A stretch of DNA of 64,000 nucleotides from Seminavis robusta (lineage: Eukaryota > Bacillariophyta > Bacillariophyceae > Naviculales > Naviculaceae), in assembly GCA_903772945.1 (NCBI GenBank), contig CAICTM010000075.1:62001-126000 (forward strand). The letters run 5' to 3'. The notes under the pieces were generated by a model. That model made no database searches and was not told where the DNA came from. It saw only the letters and a program-made list of their open reading frames with translations. A program made the translations under genes and the position numbers. Position 1 is the stretch's first letter; the number at the start of each line of letters is the position of its first letter. Shown one piece after another: positions 21,661-33,515 of this stretch.

Positions 21661-24182
21661 ATGGGCGCCTTTACAGAGTAAGTAGATATCTATCGAAAGC
21701 CTTAGTCTAGTTATATGATGATGTTGACTGTATCTCATTGGATTCCACGTTTTCGCTCGCTTGTCTTTCAGTGTCATTCCCGCCAGCACGGCCAATGTCA
21801 ACCCCACCACCCGGGTTTCGCGAAGTATGCGAGTTGCACAGAGATCTCCGTCTCCCCATCAAAAGGCAACATCACTCTACATTCACTCAATAGAGCCTGG
21901 ATCTGGAAAAGCCCTGGCTTGCTTAGGTGTCCTGGATCTAGTCCTAGCCAGGGCCCAGGGAACTGCCAAGATTGGCTTTTTCCGTCCCATCATTGGTCGA
22001 GGCACTCAAGTGGACGAAGACACGCAACTGATACTCGAGCACTTCAAGCTCAATCAGACTTTTGAAGAGAGCTATGGAATGAGATCTGATCAAGCCAGCA
22101 AGCTACTAGGAGAGCACCGTATGAATGAAGTGATTGAAGTCGTAATCGCCAGGTACAAAGCATTGGAGGCGAGGTGCGATTTTGTGCTTTGTGAGGGTCG
22201 CCATGGATCCGCTGTGGAGTTCAATCTGAGTTTGGAAATGGCAAAGAACCTAGCATGTTCCATCATGATTGTAGGCAGTGCACAAGATCGATCGGTATCG
22301 GAGACCATGGAGACAATCCAGATTGCCATCGATGGTTTTGAGGCCTACGGTGCTGATATTGTGGGCATTGTTCTGAACAAGGCTGATCACAGCAATGTGT
22401 ATCCCCTGACTCGAGAGCTTGACGCCAGATACAAGCAAAAAGGATACATCAACACTGTCATCCCCTACGAGGAGAAATTGATGACACCTCGCGTTTACGA
22501 CGTTGTGGAGGCTCTCAACGGAGAAGTCCTTTATGGCGAACAGTACCTCGACAACAAGGTCAGCTCTACTATCCTGGGAACAATGCAGCTGCAGCACGTT
22601 CTCAATTGGATCCGCAAGGATGGTTGCCTTGTTGTCACAAGCGGAGATCGCGGTGATATCATTGTCGGAGCCATGCAGGCACACCGTAAGTCTGTCAAGT
22701 GCGCCTGACCCTAGCTGTTCCCTTGCTTTTGACTCACTTTCATTCTCTCCATATCACACTGCAGAGTCGACAAACTACCCTCGTTTGTCGGGTATAGTCC
22801 TAACAGGAGGAGAGAGACCAGACCCATCGATTGAGCTCTTATTGGACGGCGTTTTGAACTCTTTGCCCATCATTTATTTGGAAACAGATTCATTCACTGC
22901 AGCGTCAAAATGCTCCACTCTGAAACCAAGCCTCCGCTCCTGCGATCGTGAAAAGATTTCACTCAGTACTCAAGGGTTTGCACGCCATGTTCCCCACACT
23001 GATCGACTGGTTCAGCGTATCCTTGGCCTTTCCCTTCCCGAAAGCCACGGTCGAGCTTTGCGCCGCACTCTGACGCCCAAAATGTTCTCATACGACTTGG
23101 TCTCGCAGGCAAGAGAAACAATCAAGCACATCGTCTTGCCGGAAGGAACAGATCCTCGTATCATCAAGGCGGCAGCACAGTTGGTGACTAGGAAGATTGC
23201 CAAGCTCACCTTGTTGGGCAGACCCGAGGAAATCCTCAAATCGGCCACAGAACTTGGAGTCAACCTTGACAGCAAGGCTCTGTCCATCATTGATCCATGC
23301 TCCAGTACTGAACTCCTCAACAAGTATGCTGAGGTATACTACCAATTGAGAAAACATAAAGGAACCGTGCCCAACGTTGCCGAAGCACGAGATGTGGTGA
23401 TGGATTCAACGACCTTCGGAACCATGATGGTTCATTGTGGCGATGCGGATGGGCTGGTGAGTGGAGCTCAGCATACCACCAGACAAACGATAAGACCTGC
23501 GTTGCAAATCATCAAGACCAACCCCGGAGTCAACCTCGTCAGCTCGGTCTTTCTCATGTGTCTTGATCATCACGTTTTGGTGTATGGAGACTGTGCAGTC
23601 AACCCAAACCCGACGGCACCAGAGCTCGCAGATATCGCCATTGCATCCGCCGAAACAGCGCAACATTTTGGTATTGACGCCAGAGTTGCCATGCTCTCGT
23701 ATTCTTCTGGGGACTCTGGAAAGGGCTGCGAGGTAGAAAAGGTCAGGGAAGCCACCCGCCTTGCCCGGGAACGCCGACCAGATATCCTAATCGAAGGCCC
23801 CATCCAATACGACGCTGCGGTTGACCCAGATGTGGCTGCCTCCAAGATGCCAAACTCGACTGTGGCGGGGCAAGCGACCGTCTTTATCTTCCCAGATCTC
23901 AACACTGGAAACACATGCTACAAGAGCATCCAACGTGAAACCGTGGGTGCTGTTTGCATCGGACCAGTATTACAAGGGCTCAAGAAACGTAAGTTGAACG
24001 AAGACGATGGTTCTGCGTGCCGTGAGATGCCTTGCTTCTTGGGAGTTTCTAATCTTTGTCACGTCTTTTCCACTACAGCTGTGAATGATCTGAGCAGAGG
24101 CTGCACGGTGGAGGATATTGTCAGCACAGTCGTTGTCACAGCTTGCCAAGCACAACAAGTTCAGCAGGCTAGAAGCGAGTGA
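21661..24182 (+). CDS. PTA: phosphate acetyltransferase, 4 exons
   Basis: The enzyme interconverts acetyl-CoA plus phosphate and acetyl phosphate plus CoA, normally paired with acetate kinase. Exons 21661-21677, 21772-22685, 22765-23988 and 24079-24182 join in frame (752 residues). The first exon is only 17 nt (MGAFT plus two bases). Residues about 37-270 resemble the dethiobiotin-synthetase-like N-terminal domain of long PTAs (YIHSIEPGSGKALACLG, then KIGFFRPI). A DRTGG-like region follows (VTSGDRGDIIVGA, LTGGERPDPSI). The C-terminal PTA_PTB catalytic domain starts near HIVLPEGTDPRI and contains DGLVSGAQHTT, LLSYSSGDSGKG-like and PNSTVAGQATVFIFPDLNTG. Length matches the long bacterial or protist form. 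No clear targeting peptide is visible, so the compartment is unknown. Confidence 0.95.
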
Positions 24183-24604
24183 GCAACCACTTACTTGCAA
24201 TCCCCAATGCATACGAATACTTAATCCTATGCATTCTTTCGTTCTTTCGGAAGGCTTGCTGTCCATCACCGTGCAATTCATACTCTCACTTTCAAAGAAT
24301 ACAACTAAAATAGACGACGCTTTTAGAAACTTGCGAGAGTTGCTCCGCGGAAGATATACATCGACTAAGGCCAGCTTCGCAGTCAAATGATCAGCAAACT
24401 GTCACTCGGACTCGCTAGGAAAACATGAATAATGTACTATGTAAAAATATGGTTATTGTAAAAATATCGATGCCACTTCCGTCCCTGCCCTCGTCGTCGA
24501 CCCCCTCTCGGTCAACAAGTGGGCATCCCGTCCCTTTGGAAGCAGTATCAGTCTGTGGAAGATGCCAAGCGCAAAACCCTAGCTGGGAGAAGCCGAGTTA
24601 CTGC
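24183..24604. other. convergent spacer between PTA and second cyclase-PDE
   Basis: This 422 bp gap lies between two converging stop codons. It holds both 3' untranslated regions. I see no gene or repeat. Confidence 0.4.
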
Positions 24605-27600
24605 CTACTCCTCTTCGATGCGATGAATATCCTTTTCTTCTTCAGGCATCAGATCTGCGTACTTCTCCTTCATCTCAGCTACAGCCTCTTCCCCGCGATC
24701 TGCCCATTCCTTTCTGTTGGTGAGCGCATAGTTGAGATATTCATCACAGGAGACACCAAAGACACCACATTCCTTCAACTTCTTAGCAAGAGGGATGATA
24801 TAGAAATCAAAAAATCCAATCTCTCCCTTGTACCAATACTCGCAAGGATCAGAAGAGGCACGACCAGCGCGGTAGGCAAGGAGGTTCTCTTTGAAGAAGA
24901 GTTCATTCCATTTGCGATAAATGTGCCAATGTTGCATCTGCAGAGAGAGCGGGAAAACGACATGGTTAATAAAAGCAGCAAAGAAGGATGCGCTGGTCCT
25001 CCACGGGATTTGCGATTCCATTCGACTTACTGTATGAGCGATGTCGGAAGCTTGAATAAGGTGCTCCAGGATAATGGTGGCTTTCCTGTTGGTGGCATCT
25101 TGGCTGGAGAGATCGATAAGATTGGGTCCGCCTTCCTGGAAGGCCTTTTCCCAGCGACGATTCCGGAGTGATTTGAGATCTTTATCCACAATGTCAGTGG
25201 CAAGCACAATGTTGACAAGGAGCTGACGAAAGCGTTGGAGTTCACTGTCGGTCTTGTAGATGGCGTTTCGGAGGTCGACGAAGCTGTCGTCCATCAGCAA
25301 ACTCCACGCGAGATCTAACGAGTTCTGCTCTGCTACGCTCTTGCCCTTGTAGATGGAAGCAATACTTGCCCCTTCCTTGATGAGCTGTGAATTGGGAGCA
25401 CCAGTGTGGTCTGTTGCAAGAAAAAGAGGAGGTCAGTTGGTGGTGCATGGTGACGGAAAACCCCAGCAATCTCCAACAGGCAAAAGCACTGTCTTGGAAC
25501 TCACCGACATCATGGATAAGCGCAGAAAGAACCACTGCAAACTGGGTAAGAGGATCGCTTGTGATTCCGTAAGTATGGCTGCGGTGGAGAAAGTGAATGC
25601 GAACGTTAAGTGTCAGGGATTCCTCAAACGCAGAAAGCATAGGCAGGGACAGGATACGATAAGAACTCACTCATGAAGCTCCGAGTGAATCTCGTGCGCT
25701 TCCTTTTCGTTTTCAAGGACGTCATCAGGTGCAACAATCCTACTGAGAAGCTTGACGACTGCAGAGTGATAGAAAGGGAGTAGATGTGAGATACGTTGGT
25801 ATGAACGTTTCCGCACCAACAATGTCCTTGACTTACCGCTCATCGTGACGTGCGAAGCATGCTGTGGAGGGTAAGAGGATGCGGGTAACAGCAAGATAAG
25901 TTAGAATACACGTCAAGTGGCCTTGATACCGCTGGGGAACTCTTCGGTACGACGGCTCACCTCAAAGTTGTGGAACGGAACATCCACGCGGTACATGCTT
26001 GCAATGACAGTGATGTAGTCATGAAGCTGTTGCACAACCTTAGGATCCAGTTCGAGTTGCTTGGGGTCTTTCTGAATCTTGGCCGCCTTGGCGTTGAACT
26101 TGGGCAATTCAAGGATTTCAACCACTTCATCAATCACTGTTTCACCACGGACAGATGAGCGCAAGGCATCCGCAGAACTTCTATTCATGACATCCGCAGA
26201 GCTTCTATTCATACTTCTGTTCATCATCTCGGAGCTGGCTGTGGGATCACTGTCATCCAACTTGAGCTGTTCCAAAGCCTCACGTCGGGCCACAACCTGT
26301 TTCAGAATCCTCAACAGAACATCAGCGTTCCACTTGACGAGACGCTTGATCTTGGCTGGGATCACAGGATCATCAATTTCGATGGGTTGCGCTGCGACGG
26401 CCTTTTGACCCACGGAAGCAACTCTAGCGCCCACGTCGGTATTACCGCTCTGAGTTGAGGATGAACTGCGACCGCTTCTTCCACTGTGAGCGGACCCGGA
26501 TGACTGCTGTTTCATTTCTAACCAGTACGTCTCCATCTCGCCTGTGAAGAATCAACCAGTGCACGAGTTGAACGATAAGGTAATGGTTGCGAGACAAGAG
26601 GACGCTCCAATCCCACCTCTCGAACTTACCCTTGCCCTTGGCAACAATCTTGTCGGTGCGCTTCACCAACCAGTGAAATTTGCCTCCAGCCTTGAGGAGT
26701 TCCGCAGTCTCGGAAGAAATGTGAATGCGGTTTCTCGTACCATTTGATTCCATCCTTGCTGCCGTGTTGACTACATCGCCAAAGAAACACATCAGAGTGA
26801 GCAATGAAAGAAAGAATACAGTTTCCACCCGCTGCAACGGTGATCACGTACCTGTATCTCCAAACAACTGGAAGCGACTCTTGTCTCCACGAAGGACCCC
26901 CGCCGTAACGGGCCCACTGTGGAGACCCACACGCATCGATAAATCACCTGTGTCTGGTCCCAAGGTTATCTCAAGCCTCTTGGTGAGGTCGTTGATCGCA
27001 TTCAAACAATCCCTCGCGAATCTAGCCATGACAGTAGCTGCGATCAAAGATCCAATTGAGCAAGATGAGCCAACGAAATAATGTCAATCTTTGGATCTGA
27101 ACTGTGTCTTGCCGAACTTACCATGATCCTTTCTCGGCTCTGGAAGCCCGGCGACGGCGACATAACTGCGCACAGGAGAGGAAGCAATGGTACGTGTAAG
27201 AAGGGAGGGAGTGCGTAGAATGATTGATGCCACACGACCCCTTTTTGGCCTCTTACCAATCTCCAATCTAAAGAGTGAGAGCAGGAAGAAAGAGCACGTC
27301 GTGAGACAACCACATTGAACACAGGACCCACAAGAACGAAGCTTCCGGAGCCTTTTGCTTACCGTTTCAACTTTGAACACCCTTCTGCGCTTTGCAATCT
27401 CGTCAAAGGCATGATAGAGAGTCTCCAACAAGGAAAACACCTGGGAAGGTTCGCGGACCGACGACCACGCCGTGAACCCCACGATATCGGCAAACATAAT
27501 GGTCGTGTTGGGAAACAAATCAGCAATGGGCTTGGTATCAAAGGGGACACCATCGGCATTGGCAATTCCGTCATCCAAAAAGTGCTTGAGTTCATGCTTG

Positions 27601-29289
27601 GCGACGGCACCAAACATGAGCGGATTCTTCTTGCCGGGTTTTTCTCCCGCCGCAATCTGTTCTTCGACATCGGCCATGATGCGATCTCGTACATTCTTGG
27701 GAAAGAGGGATGCCACGACGGCATTGCTCTTTTTGGCAGCCAGCATGACCTTTTCTTGTCGCAGCTTGACGAGCCAATCGTAGAGCACAAACACGAGGAC
27801 GGTGGTAAAAAAGACGGACATGACCACAATGGTGTAAATGATGGGCTTGCTGGTTCGATAATCGTCTTCGAGTTCTTGGGAGGGGAAGATATGGAGGTCG
27901 TATTCGCAGTGTTCGTGCGTTTCGGAGACTTCTAGTTTGTGGAGGGCATCAAACGGAGTGGATTCTTCTAGATGCGAGTACTTTGTTTCGTGGTGGTCTC
28001 CATGACCCAAAAAGATGGCATCGGCGCCATCGATCTGATAACTGAACATGTCCCCGCAGGTATCCTTCATGACCACAATAATGCCATGAGCTTCTGGCGG
28101 CAATAGGTTTCGAAACATGTGGTCCCATCCAATGACGGCCACAATGACACCTAGCATGGCCGACTCGGTAAGGTTTTCGAATCCCTCATAGACGGGTTGG
28201 AGTAGGAAACTGTGTGGATGAGTGGGATCGTCTCGAATGGAGCCACCGTAGAGCCATTCCAAGTCGGTGGCTTCAGACAATACGGCCTGGTTAATGCCGT
28301 GCATTCCGTGCTCGACACGTTCAAAGACTTCATTCTCGAGGAGGTCATAGTGAATGACGGTGGGATCGTGTGGTGCCGGTGCCATTTGCCACACGGGAAG
28401 ATATGTCTTGTTGGGCGGCACTGTTGGAACTCCAGCGTCGACAGGAACTCGTGTTGTATTAGTGACACCGTGCTTGTAGATCTGAGGAAAGATGGGAGGA
28501 ACAACAACGGTTCCGTTTTCGTTTAGATAGTCCTTGTGCAGGTCGAGGTTAAAGTCGACGCCTTCTTGGACCCAAGTTTGCATGTAGTTTGCGTAGAGTT
28601 CCCATCGGAAGCGCACGTCTTCCGTGACATAGGGCGAGAATCCCATGAGCAACGAGTTGGACAGGTTGTTCATCTCCAAGCCTCGTACTTCAAAGTGGGG
28701 AACACTGACAAACGGCCAGGTGGCTCGGGTGGAAATGGCGTAGGAAGTGACCGTGGTAGCAAAGGCGTGTACGGTGAGCTGCACATTCCTGGCTTCGTGG
28801 TGGACCAGGTCGGCAATCTCGACCGAAAAGTCGTGGAACTAGATAATATATATAGAGATATGCAGTCAGAAGAAGCAATGAGTGAGTATAAATACTAGTA
28901 CATGTAGGTAGGTGTGTAAGCCAACAAAGCGGGAATATATAGTTTGGACGCACCTTTGACTCGAAATCACACTGCTCACTAGCCGTGGTGAAGAGGTAAG
29001 TGGCAACACCAACAGCGCAAGCGGCCAAGCACAAGATGAGGATGACTAGCATCTTGGTGCGCTGCACTAGAATCGTCTCTTGCTTGACGAGAGTGCTAGA
29101 TTCGCTCGTGTTCTCTTGCGAGGATTTCTTGGAGCGGCGACTCAAAAAGGACGTTGTCGACTCTTCCATATCAACGTCGGAATGAGTAGAGCGGCCTTCG
29201 TGCTCTTCTACTAGTGCGCCTTCATTCTCGTGCTCATCTTCAAACATCGAGTTCGTACTGGCGTCGGTAGAGGACGGCATGCTTGTCAT
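24605..29289 (-). CDS. second receptor-type nucleotide cyclase-phosphodiesterase fusion, 12 exons
   Basis: In transcript order the exons are 29289-28954, 28838-27363, 27267-27257, 27166-27123, 27037-26852, 26770-26630, 26541-25961, 25861-25837, 25758-25671, 25578-25505, 25410-25031 and 24937-24605 (1224 residues, all GT-AG, in frame). The third exon is only 11 nt and completes IGDCYVAVAGLPEP. Layout matches the paralogue at 7670-12351: TM1 (about 80-100), ectodomain, TM2 (about 442-465), class III cyclase with FADIVGFTAWSS, KVET and RFQLFGDTVNTAARM, and a C-terminal PDE (about 925-1200) with HNFEHASH, HDHTYGITSDP, IHDVDHTGAPN and the ASDIAHT Asp. As in the paralogue, the Glu of KVET suggests GTP but the Gln in RFQLFG leaves this open. 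The last intron is 93 bp with no stop in frame, so retention would add 31 residues. Confidence 0.88.
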
Positions 29290-32200
29290 TGAGCTAGCTT
29301 GGTGTACTAGTAGTGATGGGTGGATGTATCTGTGTGAGCTGTGAAGAGTGTTCTATGATTGAAGCGATTGAAAGCAGGATGGCTGGAGAAAATATTTTAT
29401 GAGAGTGAGTGTCTGTGCAAATTTCCGATGTTGGGAAGCCAAGGATTTTAGAGCAGCTGTATAATAGCGTGCCCTTCCTTTCTCGCTGCAAAACCCACTG
29501 GACATGTCATAGTGACTGTAGAATTAATACTTTCAATGGTGAATGACTTTTTGAAGAAGCTCAAACGTCACTCACCAAGAAGCAGTGGAACACATTGAAT
29601 TACCTTCCAATGCCACTGCGACTTTGTCCGGAAAACAAAGCTACTCAGCAGTTTCCGAGAAATGACTATTACAATTGAAGAATGCCCGAAGACGCACCAA
29701 ACCAATACGCACGGGTTCCACGGATTTCAGAATCAGAGGGGCTCACCAGGATGAAAAGCCTAGATATGCGGGTAAATAAATACTACATCAGAGCTGCTTT
29801 ACTTAAAAGCCAATTGTCACTGGTATGCAGATTGTTGCCTTTGGAGCTCACTGGACGATGATACCGTGGCCGTCCACGAATAGACAATTATTCTTTGGTT
29901 TCAGGAGAATGTCTGGCTCAGATGGTTTGATGCTCTTCGCATTTTGACCAAAACAGTTCAGCTGTGTTCACCCACACTATCAATTGGTCCAATCTGTCTT
30001 TATGCCTTCTTCCCCGTTCGTTCCAACTGGGATTGGCAATCAATCATGCTTCGCGACTGACATGAGGAGTGCCAATGCCTCTAAGACCCAATGGCCCGAA
30101 TCTTTTCAGAATCTGATGAACGATCTTCGCTCTTGCATCAAACGGTACCCCCAGTTTGCTTCCCCACGGCTAGCTAGCGGTACGATGTCTAACCGGTAAG
30201 CACCACAACAAGTTTTATTTGTTGTTTGTGAAGTTCAGGTAGCTACAGGTTTGTAGCTATCTTGTGGTGGTCAACGTTGTCGCTGGAGGAAGCGATCTGC
30301 ATGCTCTAACAATGAGATAGATGATTGAATGATTCCAGAGTTTGCTTCACTGCTTCACAGTGCACAGCAGGGTTCGCTAACCGTTTGGTTGGGTACCGGT
30401 TACTGGTTACTCAACCAGTAACCAGTTTTGCTAGGGTACCGGTTACTGGTTACTGGTTGAGTAACCAGTTCTGCTAGGGTACCGGTTACCGGTTACTGGT
30501 TGAGTAACCAAATCAAACAACCGGTAACCAAATGGCAATTTGAGTAACCGATTCGGTAACCAAAAGGGCAATTTGAGTAACCGATTCGGTAACCGGTTCG
30601 GTAACCAGTCGACGGGGTACTGGTTACTGGTTACTGGTTGAGTAACCAGTTCTGCTAGGGTACCGGTTACCGGTTACCGGTTGAGTAACCAAATCATTCA
30701 ACCGGTAACCAAATGGCAAATAACCGGTAACCGAAAAAACCGGTTAGCGGGCCCAGGATTGCCGAAAGTTGGAACCTGGTGTACAAGGGGTTTGCGCTAT
30801 CTACTACTAGCTAGATAGCTAGATCTACCTCAGTAGCTGACTCGACTCATTTCTTTCACTAATCGGTTTTCGTGCTCACTCCCTTGCTCCCTTGCTTGAT
30901 TACTCCTCTACTAGCTAGTACTTTCAGGCAACTTACTTGCTTGGTGAGTTCTTTTCATAAAAGCAGGATTCTTTGCTCTCCGGTGTCACAGTAGGAGAGT
31001 GTTGGTTACTTCACTTTTGATCTACTACTGGCTAGCTAGGAGGTCTATAGTTTCTTGATGATGGTCAGGGTAGGGATGTAGGGATGAAAGCAATGCGTAA
31101 TAGTTTCTTTCGGAAAGAAGCAGCGTCCCGTGAACATTCGAAAATTTTAATGGTAATGACCAATCAATACTCACTTTTCTATCGACCGTAACAACTTATT
31201 GGAGAGCTTTTACAACCTGGTTGCTTGTATCAATCTAGCGAGCTACTTCCGGTAGCTAGACTACTGGAGCTAGCTAGAATAGTAGAATAGCGGAGCGACG
31301 AGTCGAGTCATTCCGAGCACACTATAGCATCCATGCCCCAGCGGCCAACCTGCCGCTAGCTGTTTCGGAAATAACTGGTCGTTGCCAAAACATCACCAAG
31401 TTTGTGATGCCGCCAAGGATAATCTTGGATAGCTTTCTCTCCTTCAAGTTATTGCAAGGCTATAGCTCTCCCACAAAACTTAGTTCTTTCTACCTACCTT
31501 CAAGGTCACGTCAGAGTTGGCTTGTCGTCGCTTTCCGTCCATGGCAGATGAAAAGTTTTCCTGTCCTCACCACACACTTGCTCTTGTACGGCTGTGGGCA
31601 TTGGCTACTGCTACTGCTACTGCTACTCTGCTACTGCATGCATGTATTGCCTCCCACCATGTACTAGAGGGAGGGGTTGCTGCTAAGAATCACAATGACT
31701 CTTGGCTGGAGCTTAACACTCGACTCAGATACTCAGTTGCTTTTGCTTGGGGCGAATTGGGCTGCAAGAGTGTGGCTGCCTGTTTGGATAAGCAAAGAAG
31801 ACGATGATTACTGCGGACATCCTCCATCACCGGAGAGAGCAGCCACGACCAGTCAGGAAGAAGACTGGCAGCCAAGGACTTTTTCTCTAGAAAGATGCTC
31901 CCGTTCTAGAAAGATGCTCTGGTTGCGGTCTTTCTTCTTCGATTGCGGTGCATCCATGCAGGAAGACTCCTCAGTACTATCACTGTATAAAGAGCGGCCG
32001 TTCCATAAGCAATTCTTCTTGGTTGCAGCAATGTTGTACCGGTACGCAACTGACAGCAGAAGCAAGCATGCCTCTACAAGAGCACTTGAGAGAACTACAG
32101 CGTGCACAACTACTGGAGTAGTTGCAAATGACCGTTCCACAGCTTGCATCTTTTCCCCAGCAGGATTCTCTGGCTGGACATGCAACGCATGATTGTAAGC

Positions 32201-33515
32201 ATAGCGACATGCCTCTACAGCACTTCGCCCATTCTTCCTTTGCATTCTCTACAGCATTGCTTGTCCATGACTGGTCGACGACCGCTTCTTTGATCAACAG
32301 CCAACTTCAACAGCTAATCTTCCTGTTGTTGCTTCTGTTGGCTGTTGGATGACTATTCGCTGGATGGCTGCTGCGGCAAGCATTGCTTCTGTTGAAGCCA
32401 CCAGGTGAAATGACGAAAAAGATGTGGTACGGCAGGTAGACACGGGCGATTACCATTACTACTTTCGCTGTTGTTTTCTTTGTGCTTCTTTTTCTATTCA
32501 AGTTGGGCGTGTTTTCGAGAAGGAAGCTCTGAAAAGGAGCAACGTGAAAACCTTGGCCTTCGCTCGAGAGAGAATCTGATCGATTGCATCCTGCCTTCAA
32601 GACATGAGCGAGAAAGCGACGTCCGTCTTCCATCCAGCTTCATTTCTTCTTTTTCTTGCGCCCCGGTTGAAGCCATAACTGCAACCACTGTCTGTAGTAG
32701 CAACGGTAGCTGGTACCGTAGAAGCAACCAGGCAGCCGAGGCTTGAATGCTTCAAGCAATGCATTCGGCAGCTACGGTACCGGTACCGTAGCAGCGCCAA
32801 CCTCGCACATGCACAAAAGGTGCGAACATGTTACTGTATGTACCCCACGTACCACTTCTGTACCGTACCGCCACTTACCGGTACATGTACCATGGAGGTA
32901 CCGTACTGTATAATAGTTGGGTTTAGTCTCCATCCAAGCAGCGGACAGCTCTTGGGCTTCCTTGGCTTCATGCAGTGGCTTTGGAACCGTCGCCTTGCTG
33001 CGGGAGTTGATTTGCACAAGAGCACTCTGAGCGTGACCTCTCACTGGGTCTGTTAGAACTGTTTAGCTTCGCATTTATTTATGCAAGCGGAGTATGACAG
33101 CAATAGTGAATGAGAATGTGAAGTTCAAATAGATTTAACATTTATTGCTTTTCATAGTTTATAAGTCTGTTTGAAATTTTGCTCAGTTGGATGCAAGTCT
33201 GACGTGCTCGGTACAGGTATGTGCATACGTGGTGGGAAGCAAAAGTGACCCGCCGAAGCCAACAAACATCACGGGTCTTGCATGATAGTGAGATGATAGT
33301 GATGGCTGGCAAGTGGCAAGCCCTCCTCACTTTCACATTTATTTGAACCTCATCTTCTAATTCTATTCCATCCTATTCATTCCCATTGCGTTATCATACA
33401 TCGCTGGTAGGTCTCATCTATCTTCCGAGTGAACCTGGGCTAAGCTAGTTTTATTCATAGCTATTGAGCAGACTGAAGACTGAAGAGATAAAAGCAAGAA
33501 AAACAAGAAAGCAAG
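29290..33515. other. 4.2 kb gene-poor region
   Basis: Apart from the palindromic element at 30368-30757, I see no supported gene. A frame at 29984-30199 (LVQSVF, then MNDLRSCIKRYPQF) ends just after a GTAAGC donor-like site. Frames at 31404-32352 have unlikely composition; one (32122-32352) begins with a Gln-rich helical stretch and ends in a hydrophobic run, and the CATGCCTCTACA word occurs twice (about 32068 and 32209). Many CTAGCTAG words occur, plus a perfect 22 bp palindrome (arm GCTACGGTACC) at 32771-32792. Confidence 0.35.
30368..30757. mobile_element. non-coding element built of GGTTAC/GTAACC words with inverted ends
   Basis: The left edge CAGGGTTCGCTAACCG (30368-30383) is matched in reverse by CGGTTAGCGGGCCCAGG (30741-30757). 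The interior is made almost entirely of GGTTAC and its complement GTAACC, often as ACCGGTTACTGGTTACTGG runs facing GAGTAACCAG, so it can fold into nested hairpins. A block with GTTCTGCTAGGGTACCGG occurs at least twice (about 30465 and 30648). No coding frame is seen. The layout suggests a MITE-like non-autonomous DNA element or an expanded palindromic satellite; the CAGGG start is reminiscent of hAT ends, but no matching 8 bp target duplication was found. Confidence 0.55.

Noticed and set aside
31404-32352. Several overlapping frames up to 171 codons
   Set aside because: Cys/Trp/Ser-biased composition, no motif, and stops in alternative readings; probably non-coding.
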